Of a stretch of DNA of 64,000 nucleotides, positions 26,772-35,996 are shown piece after piece (within the stretch, counting starts at the first letter, position 1; each line of letters begins with the position of its first letter). Made by a program: the position numbers and the translations under genes. Origin of the DNA: Colwellia sp. Lineage in GTDB: Bacteria > Pseudomonadota > Gammaproteobacteria > Enterobacterales > Alteromonadaceae. The stretch is taken from positions 117,021-181,020 of the forward strand of contig NVWU01000011.1 in assembly GCA_002733765.1 (NCBI GenBank). The letters are read 5' to 3'. The notes below the pieces were generated by a model. The model ran no database searches and had not been told where the DNA came from. It saw only the letters and a program-made list of their open reading frames with translations.

Positions 26772-28937
26772 TTATAACCAGCCTAAAACATCTTTCATTA
26801 CCGACCAACGAGGTTTTTTAGCTTTGGGGTTTTTACCTAATATCCAGTAATCATATACTTTTTGTTGAAAACCACTGTCTTTCTTCAGCTTTAACCACGT
26901 GTTAATAAAGTTAGCATAATCATTTTGACCTTTAGGTAATATTAACGCGACAGGAGCCTTGAACTTTAAGCCTTTAGGAATAATGGCCGAAAACTCTGGA
27001 TATAACATTGACCACGCAGAGGCGACTTCAGCAGAGTGGAGTACAGCATCCACTTCAGGATACTTACCTTTAAGAAATAGCCTGATATCGCTAATTTCAG
27101 TAATTTTAGCATTAGGGAAATAATCTTCAGTGATACGTTGATAATACTTATTATTACCTACACCAATATTGGGCTCTTTCATTGCTCGAATGCTATATAA
27201 ATCAGTAAAATCATCACGTTTAGAGTCATTGATCAATAAGCCAGCAGTATGATAAGTATAAGCATCTGAGAATAATACTTCTAAAGCATGCATAGGGGTT
27301 ATTGTATGACCACCAATGATAATATCAAGCGCACCATTTTTGAGTAGTTCAGCCTCTTGCTCATTTGATTTGAGGTAAATTAGAGCGATATTGATATCAA
27401 GGTCTTTCGCAAGTTCATTCAATAACTCCATGTCATAACCAACTAAATGGTTATTATTGTTACGAAAGGCAAACGGCAAGCTAGCTTTATAGTAACCAAC
27501 ACGAATATCTTTTCTTGCCATAATAACATCGAGCCTAGGCTGTTGTTGTTTAGCTTTGCTAAGCGGCATTAGCTCCTTGTATTTTACTGTTTTGACAGCA
27601 GAGTTCATTGCTTTCATTGACTCAAAGGTTTGTACGCCTTCGTATTGATAGGGAATTAATGCTTTCAAGGTAAAGCCAGCAGCAATCATTACACCAAAAG
27701 TTATTGCTAAATGAACACCAATAGCTTGCATTAATTTATGCCACTTTAGTTTTTTTAATACAGCAGAAGCCACTAATAAAGTAACAACAAAACCATGCAA
27801 GGCGGCTAAACCCGTAGCAAACCTAGCGGTTACAACACTACCTAACAAATAGAGTTGAAATTGATCGGCAGGCAAGTCAAAAAAGTTGAGTAAAAAAGGA
27901 ATCGCGACTGCCATTGAACCAAAGGCTGTTAGTGCACCCATTACCACAAAAGAAATATATTGTTCAAAGCCCAGAGGTGAGCCAACATACCAAGCTGAAA
28001 ATAAGATAAAACCAAGGCCAAGTAAAGTACCAGTACTAGGAAAGCTATAAGCCGTTGGCACTAATACATCAACGGTTGAATCGGTTTCTTCACAGTCCAT
28101 ACCATGCTTTGCGAGTAGTTCTTTACTGCGTTCAATAATCATAGGTAACACAACTAACACGGTACCTGTCGCCAACGCCGTAATTGCGGCCTCACCTGCG
28201 GTTGATAATATTTCACGATAAGAAAATGGTGTAGCCCAATGAATAACTAAAGGGAGTAATACAAAAGCAAGGATGGCAGCAGCCGTTATATATACCCATA
28301 AAAACACCTGTAAGCGACCAAGTTCTTCAACTTCTAGCGTGCCAGCTGCAGAGGCTGAAATGGCAAAAATACCTAAGGGAGCTAACTTAGCAACATATGA
28401 GGCTACTTTCATTAAACTATCACCGACATTAGTGGTTAAGTTTAATAAGGTTTCTTTATTTTTAACTTGAATGAGTGCGACACCCATTAATAAAGAAAAC
28501 AAAACGACTGCTGGCACGATAGTTTCTGATAGCGAGGAAAAAATATTACTAGGTATATAAAGTTTGACAAAATCAAAGGTTACAGATTCAGTGATCATAC
28601 TGGTGCTGAAAAAGCCACTAGTTTGCCAGTTAGGATAAGCTAAAGGTAATAACAGCAAGGTTAACATAACTGCTGTCCACATGATAAGAATGACCTTCAC
28701 CGCCCTCATACCAATTCTACTTGCCATGTTACTGTCAAGGCGGCCTAAACCACCTATAATTGATACAAGTACATAGGGTAAAACGGTCATTTGTAGCAAT
28801 CGGATATAGACATTGCCGATGACTTCTAGTTTACCGGCTGGCTCACCAACAAATATTCCGGTAGATATACCTAAAATTAATGCAATGATCACTCGTTGGA
28901 AGGCAGATAATTTTTTATAAAAATTAATTACAGGCAT
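26772..28937 (-). CDS. Dicarboxylate/amino-acid:cation symporter fused to a solute-binding domain
   Basis: The 721-residue product joins two modules. Residues about 10-415 form a DAACS (GltP/DctA-like) symporter: multiple membrane helices, the RLLQMTVLPYVLVSIIGGLG segment, a Ser-rich reentrant region, and the PTAYSFPSTGTLLGLG core. Residues about 455-700 form a family-3 solute-binding domain (DIRVGYYKASLPFAF, GYDMELLNELAKDL, DIIIGGHTITPMHAL) of the kind normally free in the periplasm with ABC transporters. The fusion suggests a tethered binding domain feeding an ion-driven carrier. Substrate unknown; dicarboxylate or amino acid likely. It stands alone with its own terminator. Confidence 0.87.
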   Translation of the reverse strand: MPVINFYKKLSAFQRVIIALILGISTGIFVGEPAGKLEVIGNVYIRLLQMTVLPYVLVSIIGGLGRLDSNMASRIGMRAVKVILIMWTAVMLTLLLLPLAYPNWQTSGFFSTSMITESVTFDFVKLYIPSNIFSSLSETIVPAVVLFSLLMGVALIQVKNKETLLNLTTNVGDSLMKVASYVAKLAPLGIFAISASAAGTLEVEELGRLQVFLWVYITAAAILAFVLLPLVIHWATPFSYREILSTAGEAAITALATGTVLVVLPMIIERSKELLAKHGMDCEETDSTVDVLVPTAYSFPSTGTLLGLGFILFSAWYVGSPLGFEQYISFVVMGALTAFGSMAVAIPFLLNFFDLPADQFQLYLLGSVVTARFATGLAALHGFVVTLLVASAVLKKLKWHKLMQAIGVHLAITFGVMIAAGFTLKALIPYQYEGVQTFESMKAMNSAVKTVKYKELMPLSKAKQQQPRLDVIMARKDIRVGYYKASLPFAFRNNNNHLVGYDMELLNELAKDLDINIALIYLKSNEQEAELLKNGALDIIIGGHTITPMHALEVLFSDAYTYHTAGLLINDSKRDDFTDLYSIRAMKEPNIGVGNNKYYQRITEDYFPNAKITEISDIRLFLKGKYPEVDAVLHSAEVASAWSMLYPEFSAIIPKGLKFKAPVALILPKGQNDYANFINTWLKLKKDSGFQQKVYDYWILGKNPKAKKPRWSVMKDVLGWL

Positions 28938-29278
28938 CTAATTTCTCCGTTAATTAGATAAGGGTGGATATTATAGGATTATAATTATTCAAGTTTAAAG
29001 TTTTTTGAATTACATGACTAGGCAAATTATCTTTATCTTCATGATGCATTCATTGATGAAATCAGGGTTAAGAGAAAATCCGTGTATTATAACTGGTTGA
29101 ACAGTTGCCAGGTCACGCCAGTATTAGCTTATATTTTTTTGTTATTGTGAAAGGTAAAAAGCAGTAAAAAAAAGTTTAATAATATACTAGCAATAGCGTG
29201 AAATTCTGATAGTCTCTTAGCTCATTATTTTACTAGTTGTTTTTTTGTACAATTAAAAAGTAACGATGATAAATTTAT

Positions 29279-29287
29279 TTATCCACA
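29279..29287 (+). promoter_or_regulatory. DnaA box
   Basis: Exact TTATCCACA, 241 bases before the polA ATG, in an AT-rich stretch. Confidence 0.6.
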
Positions 29288-29409
29288 AAAACAAAAGTAA
29301 AAAACATAATACGAAAAACATTTACATCTAAAATTTAATTAAATAAAATCAATTGGATAGCTAAATCAAACAGAATGATAACGCTTCCTATTCTGGCACC
29401 ACCTTGTGC

Positions 29410-29430
29410 TTATCAACAAAGTTATCCACA
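29410..29430 (+). promoter_or_regulatory. Pair of DnaA boxes
   Basis: TTATCAACA (29410-29418, one mismatch) and exact TTATCCACA (29422-29430), 12 bases apart start to start and in the same orientation, about 90-110 bases before the polA ATG. Confidence 0.65.
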
Positions 29431-29519
29431 TTACGCTTGAGTCAATTGTCACGGTGTAGTAGAGCTAAAGCGCGCTTTGTGGCATGCTTAGCCCATCTTA
29501 TTGTTTAGACTCAATTCTT

Positions 29520-32318
29520 ATGACAACTTCACCAGAAAAATCTTTACAGACTTCTTCAAAAATAAACCAGCCACTTATTTTAGTTGATGGCTCATCTTAT
29601 TTATTTCGCGCTTACCATGTGCCTTACCTACAAGCGTTATCCACGGTAAGTGGTCAGCCTACTGGCGCAATTACCGGTGTATTGAATATGCTGGGTAGTT
29701 TGAAAAAAGATTATCCAAATGGCAATATTATCGCTATTTTCGATGCTAAAGGTAAAACCTTTCGCAATGAGTTGTATCCAGAATACAAAGCAAACCGTCC
29801 ACCCATGCCTGATGATTTACGTACTCAAATTGCCCCTTTGCACGACATCATTAGTGCGATGGGTTTACCGCTTTTAGTTATTCCCGATGTTGAGGCTGAT
29901 GATGTTATTGGCACATTAGCAAAACAAGCAGATGAACTTGGGATTGAAACGGTCATTTCGACAGGCGATAAAGACATGGCACAGTTAGTTACGCCTCATG
30001 TTCGTTTGATTAATACTATGACAGACGTGGAGATGGACGTCGCTGGTGTTAGTGAGAAGTTTGGGGTTCGTCCTGATCAAATTATTGATTACCTTGCCTT
30101 GATGGGCGACAAAGTGGATAACATTCCTGGTGTAGTGAAGTGTGGCCCAAAAACGGCGGTTAAATGGCTAGCAGAACATGGCACATTAGATGAAGTGATT
30201 GCCAACGCGGATAAAGTGAAAGGAAAAATAGGTGAAAACCTACGTGATGCATTAGAGCAATTACCGTTGTCTTATCAGCTGGCAACCATTAAATGTGATG
30301 TTGAATTAGCGCAAACTGCTGCAGAATTAGCGCCTAATGAACCAGATACCGAAGCGTTAAGAGCGCTTTATCAAGAGTTTGAACTGAAACGCTTGTTAGC
30401 TGATTTAGATAAAGGCAGTAGCGGTGAAAAGGCAACGAGTACAGCTAAGAGAAAAACGAATGTTAGTGTAGTTGAATCGACAGATGTTGCCATAGTGGAA
30501 GTCGCTGAGAGTGAATACGATATAATTTTTGATAAAGAGGCGTTTAATCACTGGTTAACTAAATTAGCTGCCAGTGATGCTTTTGCCTTTGATACCGAAA
30601 CCACTAGTGTTGATTATATGAAGGCTGAACTTGTCGGTTTATCATTTGCCATAGAAGTGGGTAAGGCTGCTTATGTACCGCTTACGCATGATTACGCTGA
30701 TGCACCAGAACAACTCGACAGAGATTGGGTATTGGCACAATTAAAGCCCTTATTAGAAAATAGCAGTGTTAAAAAAATTGGTCAAAACCTGAAATATGAT
30801 GCTAACGTGCTAAGCCATTATGATATTAAATTACAAGGTGTTGCTTTTGACACCATGATCGAATCCTATTGTTATAACAGTATTGCTACTCGCCATAATA
30901 TGGATGCATTAGCGCTTAAATACCTTGATTATAAAACGGTGCATTTTGAAGATATTGCCGGTAAAGGTAAGAAGCAATTAACCTTTAATCAAATTGAGAT
31001 TGAAAAAGCTGGGCATTATGCTGCTGAGGATGCTGATATCACCTTGCGTTTACATCACGCAATTTATCCTGCACTTGAGCAACTACCAGAGCAACTTAGC
31101 GTTTATACTGATATTGAAATACCGTTAATGCCAGTATTAGCACAAATGGAGCAAACAGGCGTGTTGATTGATTGTGATTTACTCGATCAACAAAGCCAAA
31201 GCATTGGTCAGCGATTAGATGAGTTAGAAATTGAAGCCCATAATTTAGCTGGTAAAAGCTTTAACCTTAGCTCTCCTAAACAGTTACAACAAATATTGTT
31301 TGAAGAATTGAAAATTCCGGTCATCAAAAAAACACCTAAAGGCGCCCCTTCTACCGCAGAAGAAGTGTTACAAGAGCTAGCGCTTGATTACCCGCTACCA
31401 AAAGTGATTCTAGAAAATCGTGGTTTAAGTAAGTTAAAATCAACTTATACCGATAAACTACCTTTAATGGTTAGCCCTAAAACGGGACGAGTACATACCT
31501 CTTATCATCAGGCAGTGACCGCTACTGGGCGTTTATCATCAACCGATCCAAACTTACAAAATATTCCAATTCGATCTGAGCTAGGTCGTAAAATTCGTCG
31601 TGCGTTTATTGCCCCGAAAGATCATAAAATTGTTGCGATTGATTACTCGCAAATTGAATTGCGTATTATGGCACATCTATCGAATGATAAAGGCTTAGTG
31701 ACTGCGTTCAGTGAAGGTAAAGATGTGCATCGTGCTACCGCAGCTGAGATTTTTGCCGTTGAACTTGATGAAGTAACCACAGACCAACGTCGTAGTGCTA
31801 AAGCGATTAATTTTGGGTTGATCTATGGCATGTCAGCATTCGGTTTAGCCAAGCAGTTGAATATTGGTCGTCATCAAGCACAAGAGTATCAAGATAAGTA
31901 TTTTCAACGCTACCCGAGCGTATTGACGTATATGGAAGATACTCGTCAACAAGCCAGCGAGCAAGGTTATGTCGAAACATTATTTGGCCGTCGATTATAT
32001 CTACCTGACATAAATGCAAAAAATGGTATGCGCAAGAAAGCAGCCGAACGTGCTGCGATTAATGCGCCAATGCAAGGTACAGCGGCAGATATTATCAAAA
32101 AAGCGATGTTAGCGGTTGCTGCTTGGTTAGCTGAACAAAATGATGACCGTATTAAAATGACCATGCAAGTACACGATGAATTAATTTTTGAAATTCACCA
32201 AGACATTGTTGAAGAAGCAACGGCTAAATTAGTGGAACTGATGAATAATGCGGTTGAATTAAGTGTACCGTTAATTGCTGAAGCCGGCGTAGGTGATAAC
32301 TGGGATGAAGCGCATTAG
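29520..32318 (+). CDS. polA: DNA polymerase I
   Basis: Repair and lagging-strand polymerase. From the preferred ATG it has 932 residues, close to E. coli PolA (928); an in-frame ATG at 29484 would add 12 residues, and neither has a good ribosome site. Domains: 5'-3' exonuclease (about 18-300, with LVDGSSYLFRA), 3'-5' exonuclease (about 340-520, with active DxE in FAFDTETTSVD), and polymerase (about 550-932, motif A DYSQIELRIMAHLS, motif B RRSAKAINFGLIYG, motif C QVHDELIFEI). All three activities look intact. DnaA boxes upstream suggest replication-linked control. Confidence 0.97.
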   Translation: MTTSPEKSLQTSSKINQPLILVDGSSYLFRAYHVPYLQALSTVSGQPTGAITGVLNMLGSLKKDYPNGNIIAIFDAKGKTFRNELYPEYKANRPPMPDDLRTQIAPLHDIISAMGLPLLVIPDVEADDVIGTLAKQADELGIETVISTGDKDMAQLVTPHVRLINTMTDVEMDVAGVSEKFGVRPDQIIDYLALMGDKVDNIPGVVKCGPKTAVKWLAEHGTLDEVIANADKVKGKIGENLRDALEQLPLSYQLATIKCDVELAQTAAELAPNEPDTEALRALYQEFELKRLLADLDKGSSGEKATSTAKRKTNVSVVESTDVAIVEVAESEYDIIFDKEAFNHWLTKLAASDAFAFDTETTSVDYMKAELVGLSFAIEVGKAAYVPLTHDYADAPEQLDRDWVLAQLKPLLENSSVKKIGQNLKYDANVLSHYDIKLQGVAFDTMIESYCYNSIATRHNMDALALKYLDYKTVHFEDIAGKGKKQLTFNQIEIEKAGHYAAEDADITLRLHHAIYPALEQLPEQLSVYTDIEIPLMPVLAQMEQTGVLIDCDLLDQQSQSIGQRLDELEIEAHNLAGKSFNLSSPKQLQQILFEELKIPVIKKTPKGAPSTAEEVLQELALDYPLPKVILENRGLSKLKSTYTDKLPLMVSPKTGRVHTSYHQAVTATGRLSSTDPNLQNIPIRSELGRKIRRAFIAPKDHKIVAIDYSQIELRIMAHLSNDKGLVTAFSEGKDVHRATAAEIFAVELDEVTTDQRRSAKAINFGLIYGMSAFGLAKQLNIGRHQAQEYQDKYFQRYPSVLTYMEDTRQQASEQGYVETLFGRRLYLPDINAKNGMRKKAAERAAINAPMQGTAADIIKKAMLAVAAWLAEQNDDRIKMTMQVHDELIFEIHQDIVEEATAKLVELMNNAVELSVPLIAEAGVGDNWDEAH

Positions 32319-32458
32319 CACGGCTTGCTAACCGTGCTGGCATTATGAGCACGAAAAGTCGAAAGTATCAGCGAGATTATACAAAACAATCAGTTTAATT
32401 TGAAAGTTTATATCGCATAACAAGTTCCTATTTATTACACAATACTTATTCCCTTTGT

Positions 32459-32508
32459 GTGTTTCATGTTTTTGCTACCAATTTGTCGCCAGATTGGTAG
32501 CTTTTTTA
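32459..32508. terminator. Terminator between polA and recG
   Basis: Perfect 9-bp stem GCTACCAAT/ATTGGTAGC (32474-32482 with 32493-32501), T run on the plus side and an A run that serves the minus side. The preceding 15 bases (GTGTTTCATGTTTTT) are identical to those before the terminator at 24498. Confidence 0.88.
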
Positions 32509-32534
32509 TTTGTACTATATTAAAAATAACAAGG

Positions 32535-34658
32535 TTATGCGTTTGAATAGCGTTCTTTATTACCAAGCCAGCGTTGGATAAGTGCTTGGGCGCACTCAGG
32601 GTTTTGGCGTGATAATAAGTATGCTTTTTGCTTAATTTCAGGGATAAGGTAACCATCGCGCACTAAATCGGCAATTTTTAATTCGGCTAAGCCAGTTTGG
32701 CGAGTGCCGAGCAACTCGCCAGGACCTCTAATTTCTAAATCTTTTTCAGCAATAACAAAACCATCATTACTTGCTCTTAGTACCGCTAAACGCTTGGTCG
32801 CTGTTTTTGATAGCGGGGCTTTGTACAGCAATACACAATGTGAAGCGATTGAGCCTCTACCCACACGACCGCGTAATTGATGTAGTTGTGCCAAACCTAA
32901 ACGTTCAGGGTTTTCAATCACCATTAAACTGGCATTGGGTACATCAACACCGACCTCAATTACGGTTGTTGCAATCAGTAAGTGAATTTTACCCGCTTTA
33001 AAATCAGTCATGATTTCTTGCTTTTCTACGGCTTTCATTCGTCCATGAACAAGGCCAATTTTTAGCTCAGGTAATTGCGCTTGCAAGTGTAATGCGGTGT
33101 CTTCTGCTGCTTGGCATTGTAATACCTCCGACTCTTCAATTAAGGTACAAACCCAATAGGCTTGTCGATTGTCATTGGTACAGCCTTCTCTAATACGCTC
33201 GATAACATTTTCGCGACGAGTATCGGGTAGAGCAACGGTATTGATTGGTGTACGTCCCGGCGGTAACTCATCAATAACAGACGTGTCTAAATCAGCGTAT
33301 GCAGTCATGGCTAACGTGCGAGGAATCGGCGTGGCAGTCATAATTAATTGATGAGGATAATTATTATTAAAAACGCCTTTTTCTCGTAGCGATAGCCGTT
33401 GATGAACACCAAATTTATGTTGCTCATCAATAATAATTAATACTAACTTGTTAAATTGCACATCTGCTTGAAACAAAGCATGGGTGCCGATAACCATTTG
33501 CATTTCGCCACTGGCGATATGTTCCAGTGCTAAACGACGCGCTTTCGCTTTGGTTTTTCCTGCGAGCCAACCAACGCCAATATCAAGTGGAGTAAACCAA
33601 TTGGCAAAATTAATGGCATGTTGTTCGGCTAAAATTTCGGTGGGAGCCATTAGCGCCACTTGATAGCCTTGGCTGATTGCTGTTAATGCGGCTAGCGCTG
33701 CTACCAGTGTTTTACCTGAGCCGACATCACCTTGTACTAAGCGCATCATCGGATGAGCTTTAGCTAAATCCTTTTTTATTTCTTTTACTACGCGAGTCTG
33801 TGCGTTGGTCGGAGAAAAAGGAAGCGTTTTTAAAAAGGAGTCTTCAGCTGAATAAGCGTTTTCAGCACAATAATAGCGCCCAATCGCCTGTTCAAGGCTT
33901 AATGAAATAGCAGGGTGAACATCACTATTTTGTCTAATTTTAAGCATACTTAAGTTATGGGCTATTAACTCTTCTTTGATCAAACGTAATTGCGCAGGAT
34001 GTTTACCCAACTCAAGTTGACTGGTAGAAGCTTCGGGCGGTGGCCGATGAATGATGGTTAATGCTTGCGCGAGTGAATATTGCTCGTCGAATAAATTACT
34101 AGGTAATAGTTCCTCTACTTGCCCACGTTGCAGCCGAATAAGTGCTTGATCGGTTAAGTTGCGTAGCGAAATCTGCTTTAAGCCGTCAGTTGTTGGGTAA
34201 ACCGGTGTTAATGTTTCTTCTATTGGAGTCAAAGCGCGATCATCGTTTAAAGCACGGTATTCAGGGTGCACTATTTGAAAGCCGTTTGGGCCGCGCTTTA
34301 TTTCGCCATAACAACGAATAGTCTGTCCGACACTCAAGCTGTTTTTTTGACTAGCCGAGAAGCTAAAAAAACATAATTGTATATTGCCTGTGCCGTCGTT
34401 TACGTTGACTACCATCATACGGCGCTTACCATGAGTAAGCTGATTACTGGTTATTTCGCCGATGATATTAGTATGCGTACCAACAAGGCACTCTCGAATG
34501 GTGGATACGCGAGTTCTGTCTTCATAACGGAGCGGTAAATGAAATAATAAATCTTGTACAGACAATAAACTCAGTTTTTCTAGTCTTTTTGCCATGCTTG
34601 GGCCAACACCTTTGAGTGTTGTTAGAGCTACTTGAGAAAGTTTAGTCAATGCTTCCAT
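32535..34658 (-). CDS. recG: ATP-dependent DNA helicase RecG
   Basis: Remodels stalled forks and Holliday junctions. The 707-residue product has the N-terminal wedge/OB domain (about 1-180, GVGPSMAKRLEKL near the start, LPLRYEDRT), then SF2 motifs: Walker A LVQGDVGSGKTLVA (about 305-318), DEQHKFGV, MTATPIPRTLAMT, and motifs around LHQLRGRVGRG. The C-terminus has the TRG-like FVIAEKDLEIRGPGELLGTRQTG. It ends the gmk-rpoZ-spoT-ridA-trmH-recG minus-strand series and is convergent with polA. Confidence 0.97.
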   Translation of the reverse strand: MEALTKLSQVALTTLKGVGPSMAKRLEKLSLLSVQDLLFHLPLRYEDRTRVSTIRECLVGTHTNIIGEITSNQLTHGKRRMMVVNVNDGTGNIQLCFFSFSASQKNSLSVGQTIRCYGEIKRGPNGFQIVHPEYRALNDDRALTPIEETLTPVYPTTDGLKQISLRNLTDQALIRLQRGQVEELLPSNLFDEQYSLAQALTIIHRPPPEASTSQLELGKHPAQLRLIKEELIAHNLSMLKIRQNSDVHPAISLSLEQAIGRYYCAENAYSAEDSFLKTLPFSPTNAQTRVVKEIKKDLAKAHPMMRLVQGDVGSGKTLVAALAALTAISQGYQVALMAPTEILAEQHAINFANWFTPLDIGVGWLAGKTKAKARRLALEHIASGEMQMVIGTHALFQADVQFNKLVLIIIDEQHKFGVHQRLSLREKGVFNNNYPHQLIMTATPIPRTLAMTAYADLDTSVIDELPPGRTPINTVALPDTRRENVIERIREGCTNDNRQAYWVCTLIEESEVLQCQAAEDTALHLQAQLPELKIGLVHGRMKAVEKQEIMTDFKAGKIHLLIATTVIEVGVDVPNASLMVIENPERLGLAQLHQLRGRVGRGSIASHCVLLYKAPLSKTATKRLAVLRASNDGFVIAEKDLEIRGPGELLGTRQTGLAELKIADLVRDGYLIPEIKQKAYLLSRQNPECAQALIQRWLGNKERYSNA

Positions 34659-34688
34659 GATGATTTGGTTTAAAACCGCTCTTCGTAA

Positions 34689-35396
34689 CTAATCATCAAT
34701 ATGCAGCCAAGCTTTTTTATCCATTTGTATTTTTTGCCACCAAATGTCATTAGCAATAATTTGACCCTCTTCATCTATTACCGGATAAGGTAAGCCTTTA
34801 CGTTGGCAAGCTTCGGCAAAAATAGGATGGCCCCCTTCAAATAACGTGCGTTGTCGGCGTTCGTGGCTCAGCATGGGTTTATCGTACATGCCAGCTAATT
34901 GTCGTTGGCGTTGTGCTTCGTATAACACCACTGAGCAGGCCACTGAAACATTCAGTGATTGCACCATGCCAACCATAGGAACAACAATATCTTGATCAGC
35001 TAATGCCAACGCTATATCGGAAGCGCCAAATTTCTCTTGCCCCAAGATAATAGCCGTTGGTTTGGTGTAATCAATTTCACGAAAGTCGATAGCCGTATCA
35101 GATAAGTTAGTCACTAATATTTGCATGCCTTGGGCTTTCATGGCGGCAATTGCATCAGCCGTTTTATGATAATTATGAACATCAATCCAGTTCTGGCTAC
35201 CTGCAGCGCTACCGCCACGGACTTCTGTTTCTTCACTTTTCCATACGGCATGTACATCACTAACGCCAATCGCATCACAGGTGCGAACTACCGCGGCTAA
35301 ATTATGGCTTTTATGTATACCTTCCATACACACGGTGAGGTCTGGTTGGCGCTTATCAAGCATGGTATTGATGCGTTCTAGTCTTTTGGGAGTCAT
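34689..35396 (-). CDS. trmH: tRNA (guanosine(18)-2'-O)-methyltransferase
   Basis: SPOUT methyltransferase (SpoU) that 2'-O-methylates G18 in the tRNA D-loop. The 235-residue product has the family motifs NLAAVVRTCDAIG (motif 1), ILGQEKFGAS (motif 2) and NVSVACSVVLYEAQRQR (motif 3), and the C-terminal extension typical of TrmH. It lies 30 bases upstream of recG, as in E. coli. Confidence 0.94.
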   Translation of the reverse strand: MTPKRLERINTMLDKRQPDLTVCMEGIHKSHNLAAVVRTCDAIGVSDVHAVWKSEETEVRGGSAAGSQNWIDVHNYHKTADAIAAMKAQGMQILVTNLSDTAIDFREIDYTKPTAIILGQEKFGASDIALALADQDIVVPMVGMVQSLNVSVACSVVLYEAQRQRQLAGMYDKPMLSHERRQRTLFEGGHPIFAEACQRKGLPYPVIDEEGQIIANDIWWQKIQMDKKAWLHIDD

Positions 35397-35542
35397 GGCT
35401 TTGTTATTAATAAAGTTAATATCTTAAATGAATGAAGTTTAGGCAAGCGGTTAAGTTAAGAGTCCATTGAGCTTATTACTATAAGTGATGTGGACAAGTA
35501 ATGCATACCGCGCAGCATAAATTTTGATTCATGACGAATAGT

Positions 35543-35932
35543 CTAGTTGACGTTGGGTAATTCCATAACACCATCAATTTCAATATCAACATCTTTAGGT
35601 AGTTTAGAGATTTGAATTGCTGCACGGGCAGGGTAAGGCTGTTGAAAATATTTTGCCATAATTTCATTGACCGTGGCAAAGTTACTTAAATCAGTCATAA
35701 AAATGTTCACTTTTACCATATCATTGATACAGCCACCTGCTGCTTCACATACCGCTGAAAGGTTTTTAAATACTTGTTCAGTTTGCTCAGCGAAACCACC
35801 CTCTATTACAGTCATCGTTTCAGGAATAAGTGGAATTTGCCCAGATAAATAAACCGTATTGTTTACTTTAACTGCTTGGCTATAGGTACCGATAGCACTG
35901 GGTGCTTGATCTGTTGATATAATACTTTTCAT
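35543..35932 (-). CDS. ridA: 2-iminobutanoate/2-iminopropanoate deaminase RidA
   Basis: YjgF/UK114-family enzyme that hydrolyses reactive enamine/imine intermediates from PLP enzymes. The 129-residue protein contains the active-site features [19 protein letters not shown], the conserved Cys in EAAGG region, and [20 protein letters not shown] with the substrate-binding Arg. It lies between spoT and trmH, where gammaproteobacteria often carry it; E. coli lacks it at this place. Confidence 0.94.
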   Translation of the reverse strand: MKSIISTDQAPSAIGTYSQAVKVNNTVYLSGQIPLIPETMTVIEGGFAEQTEQVFKNLSAVCEAAGGCINDMVKVNIFMTDLSNFATVNEIMAKYFQQPYPARAAIQISKLPKDVDIEIDGVMELPNVN

Positions 35933-35996
35933 TTTATTTCCTGCTATTTAATTTGTTTAATTTTTTCGAAACTGATAACTCGCTACTCATAACTTC

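Larger units (their letters stand above)
28938..29519. other. Spacer upstream of polA with DnaA boxes
   Basis: Divergent intergenic region of about 580 bases. Two perfect DnaA boxes and one near-match lie in its right part. I see no gene and no clear hairpin. Confidence 0.6.
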
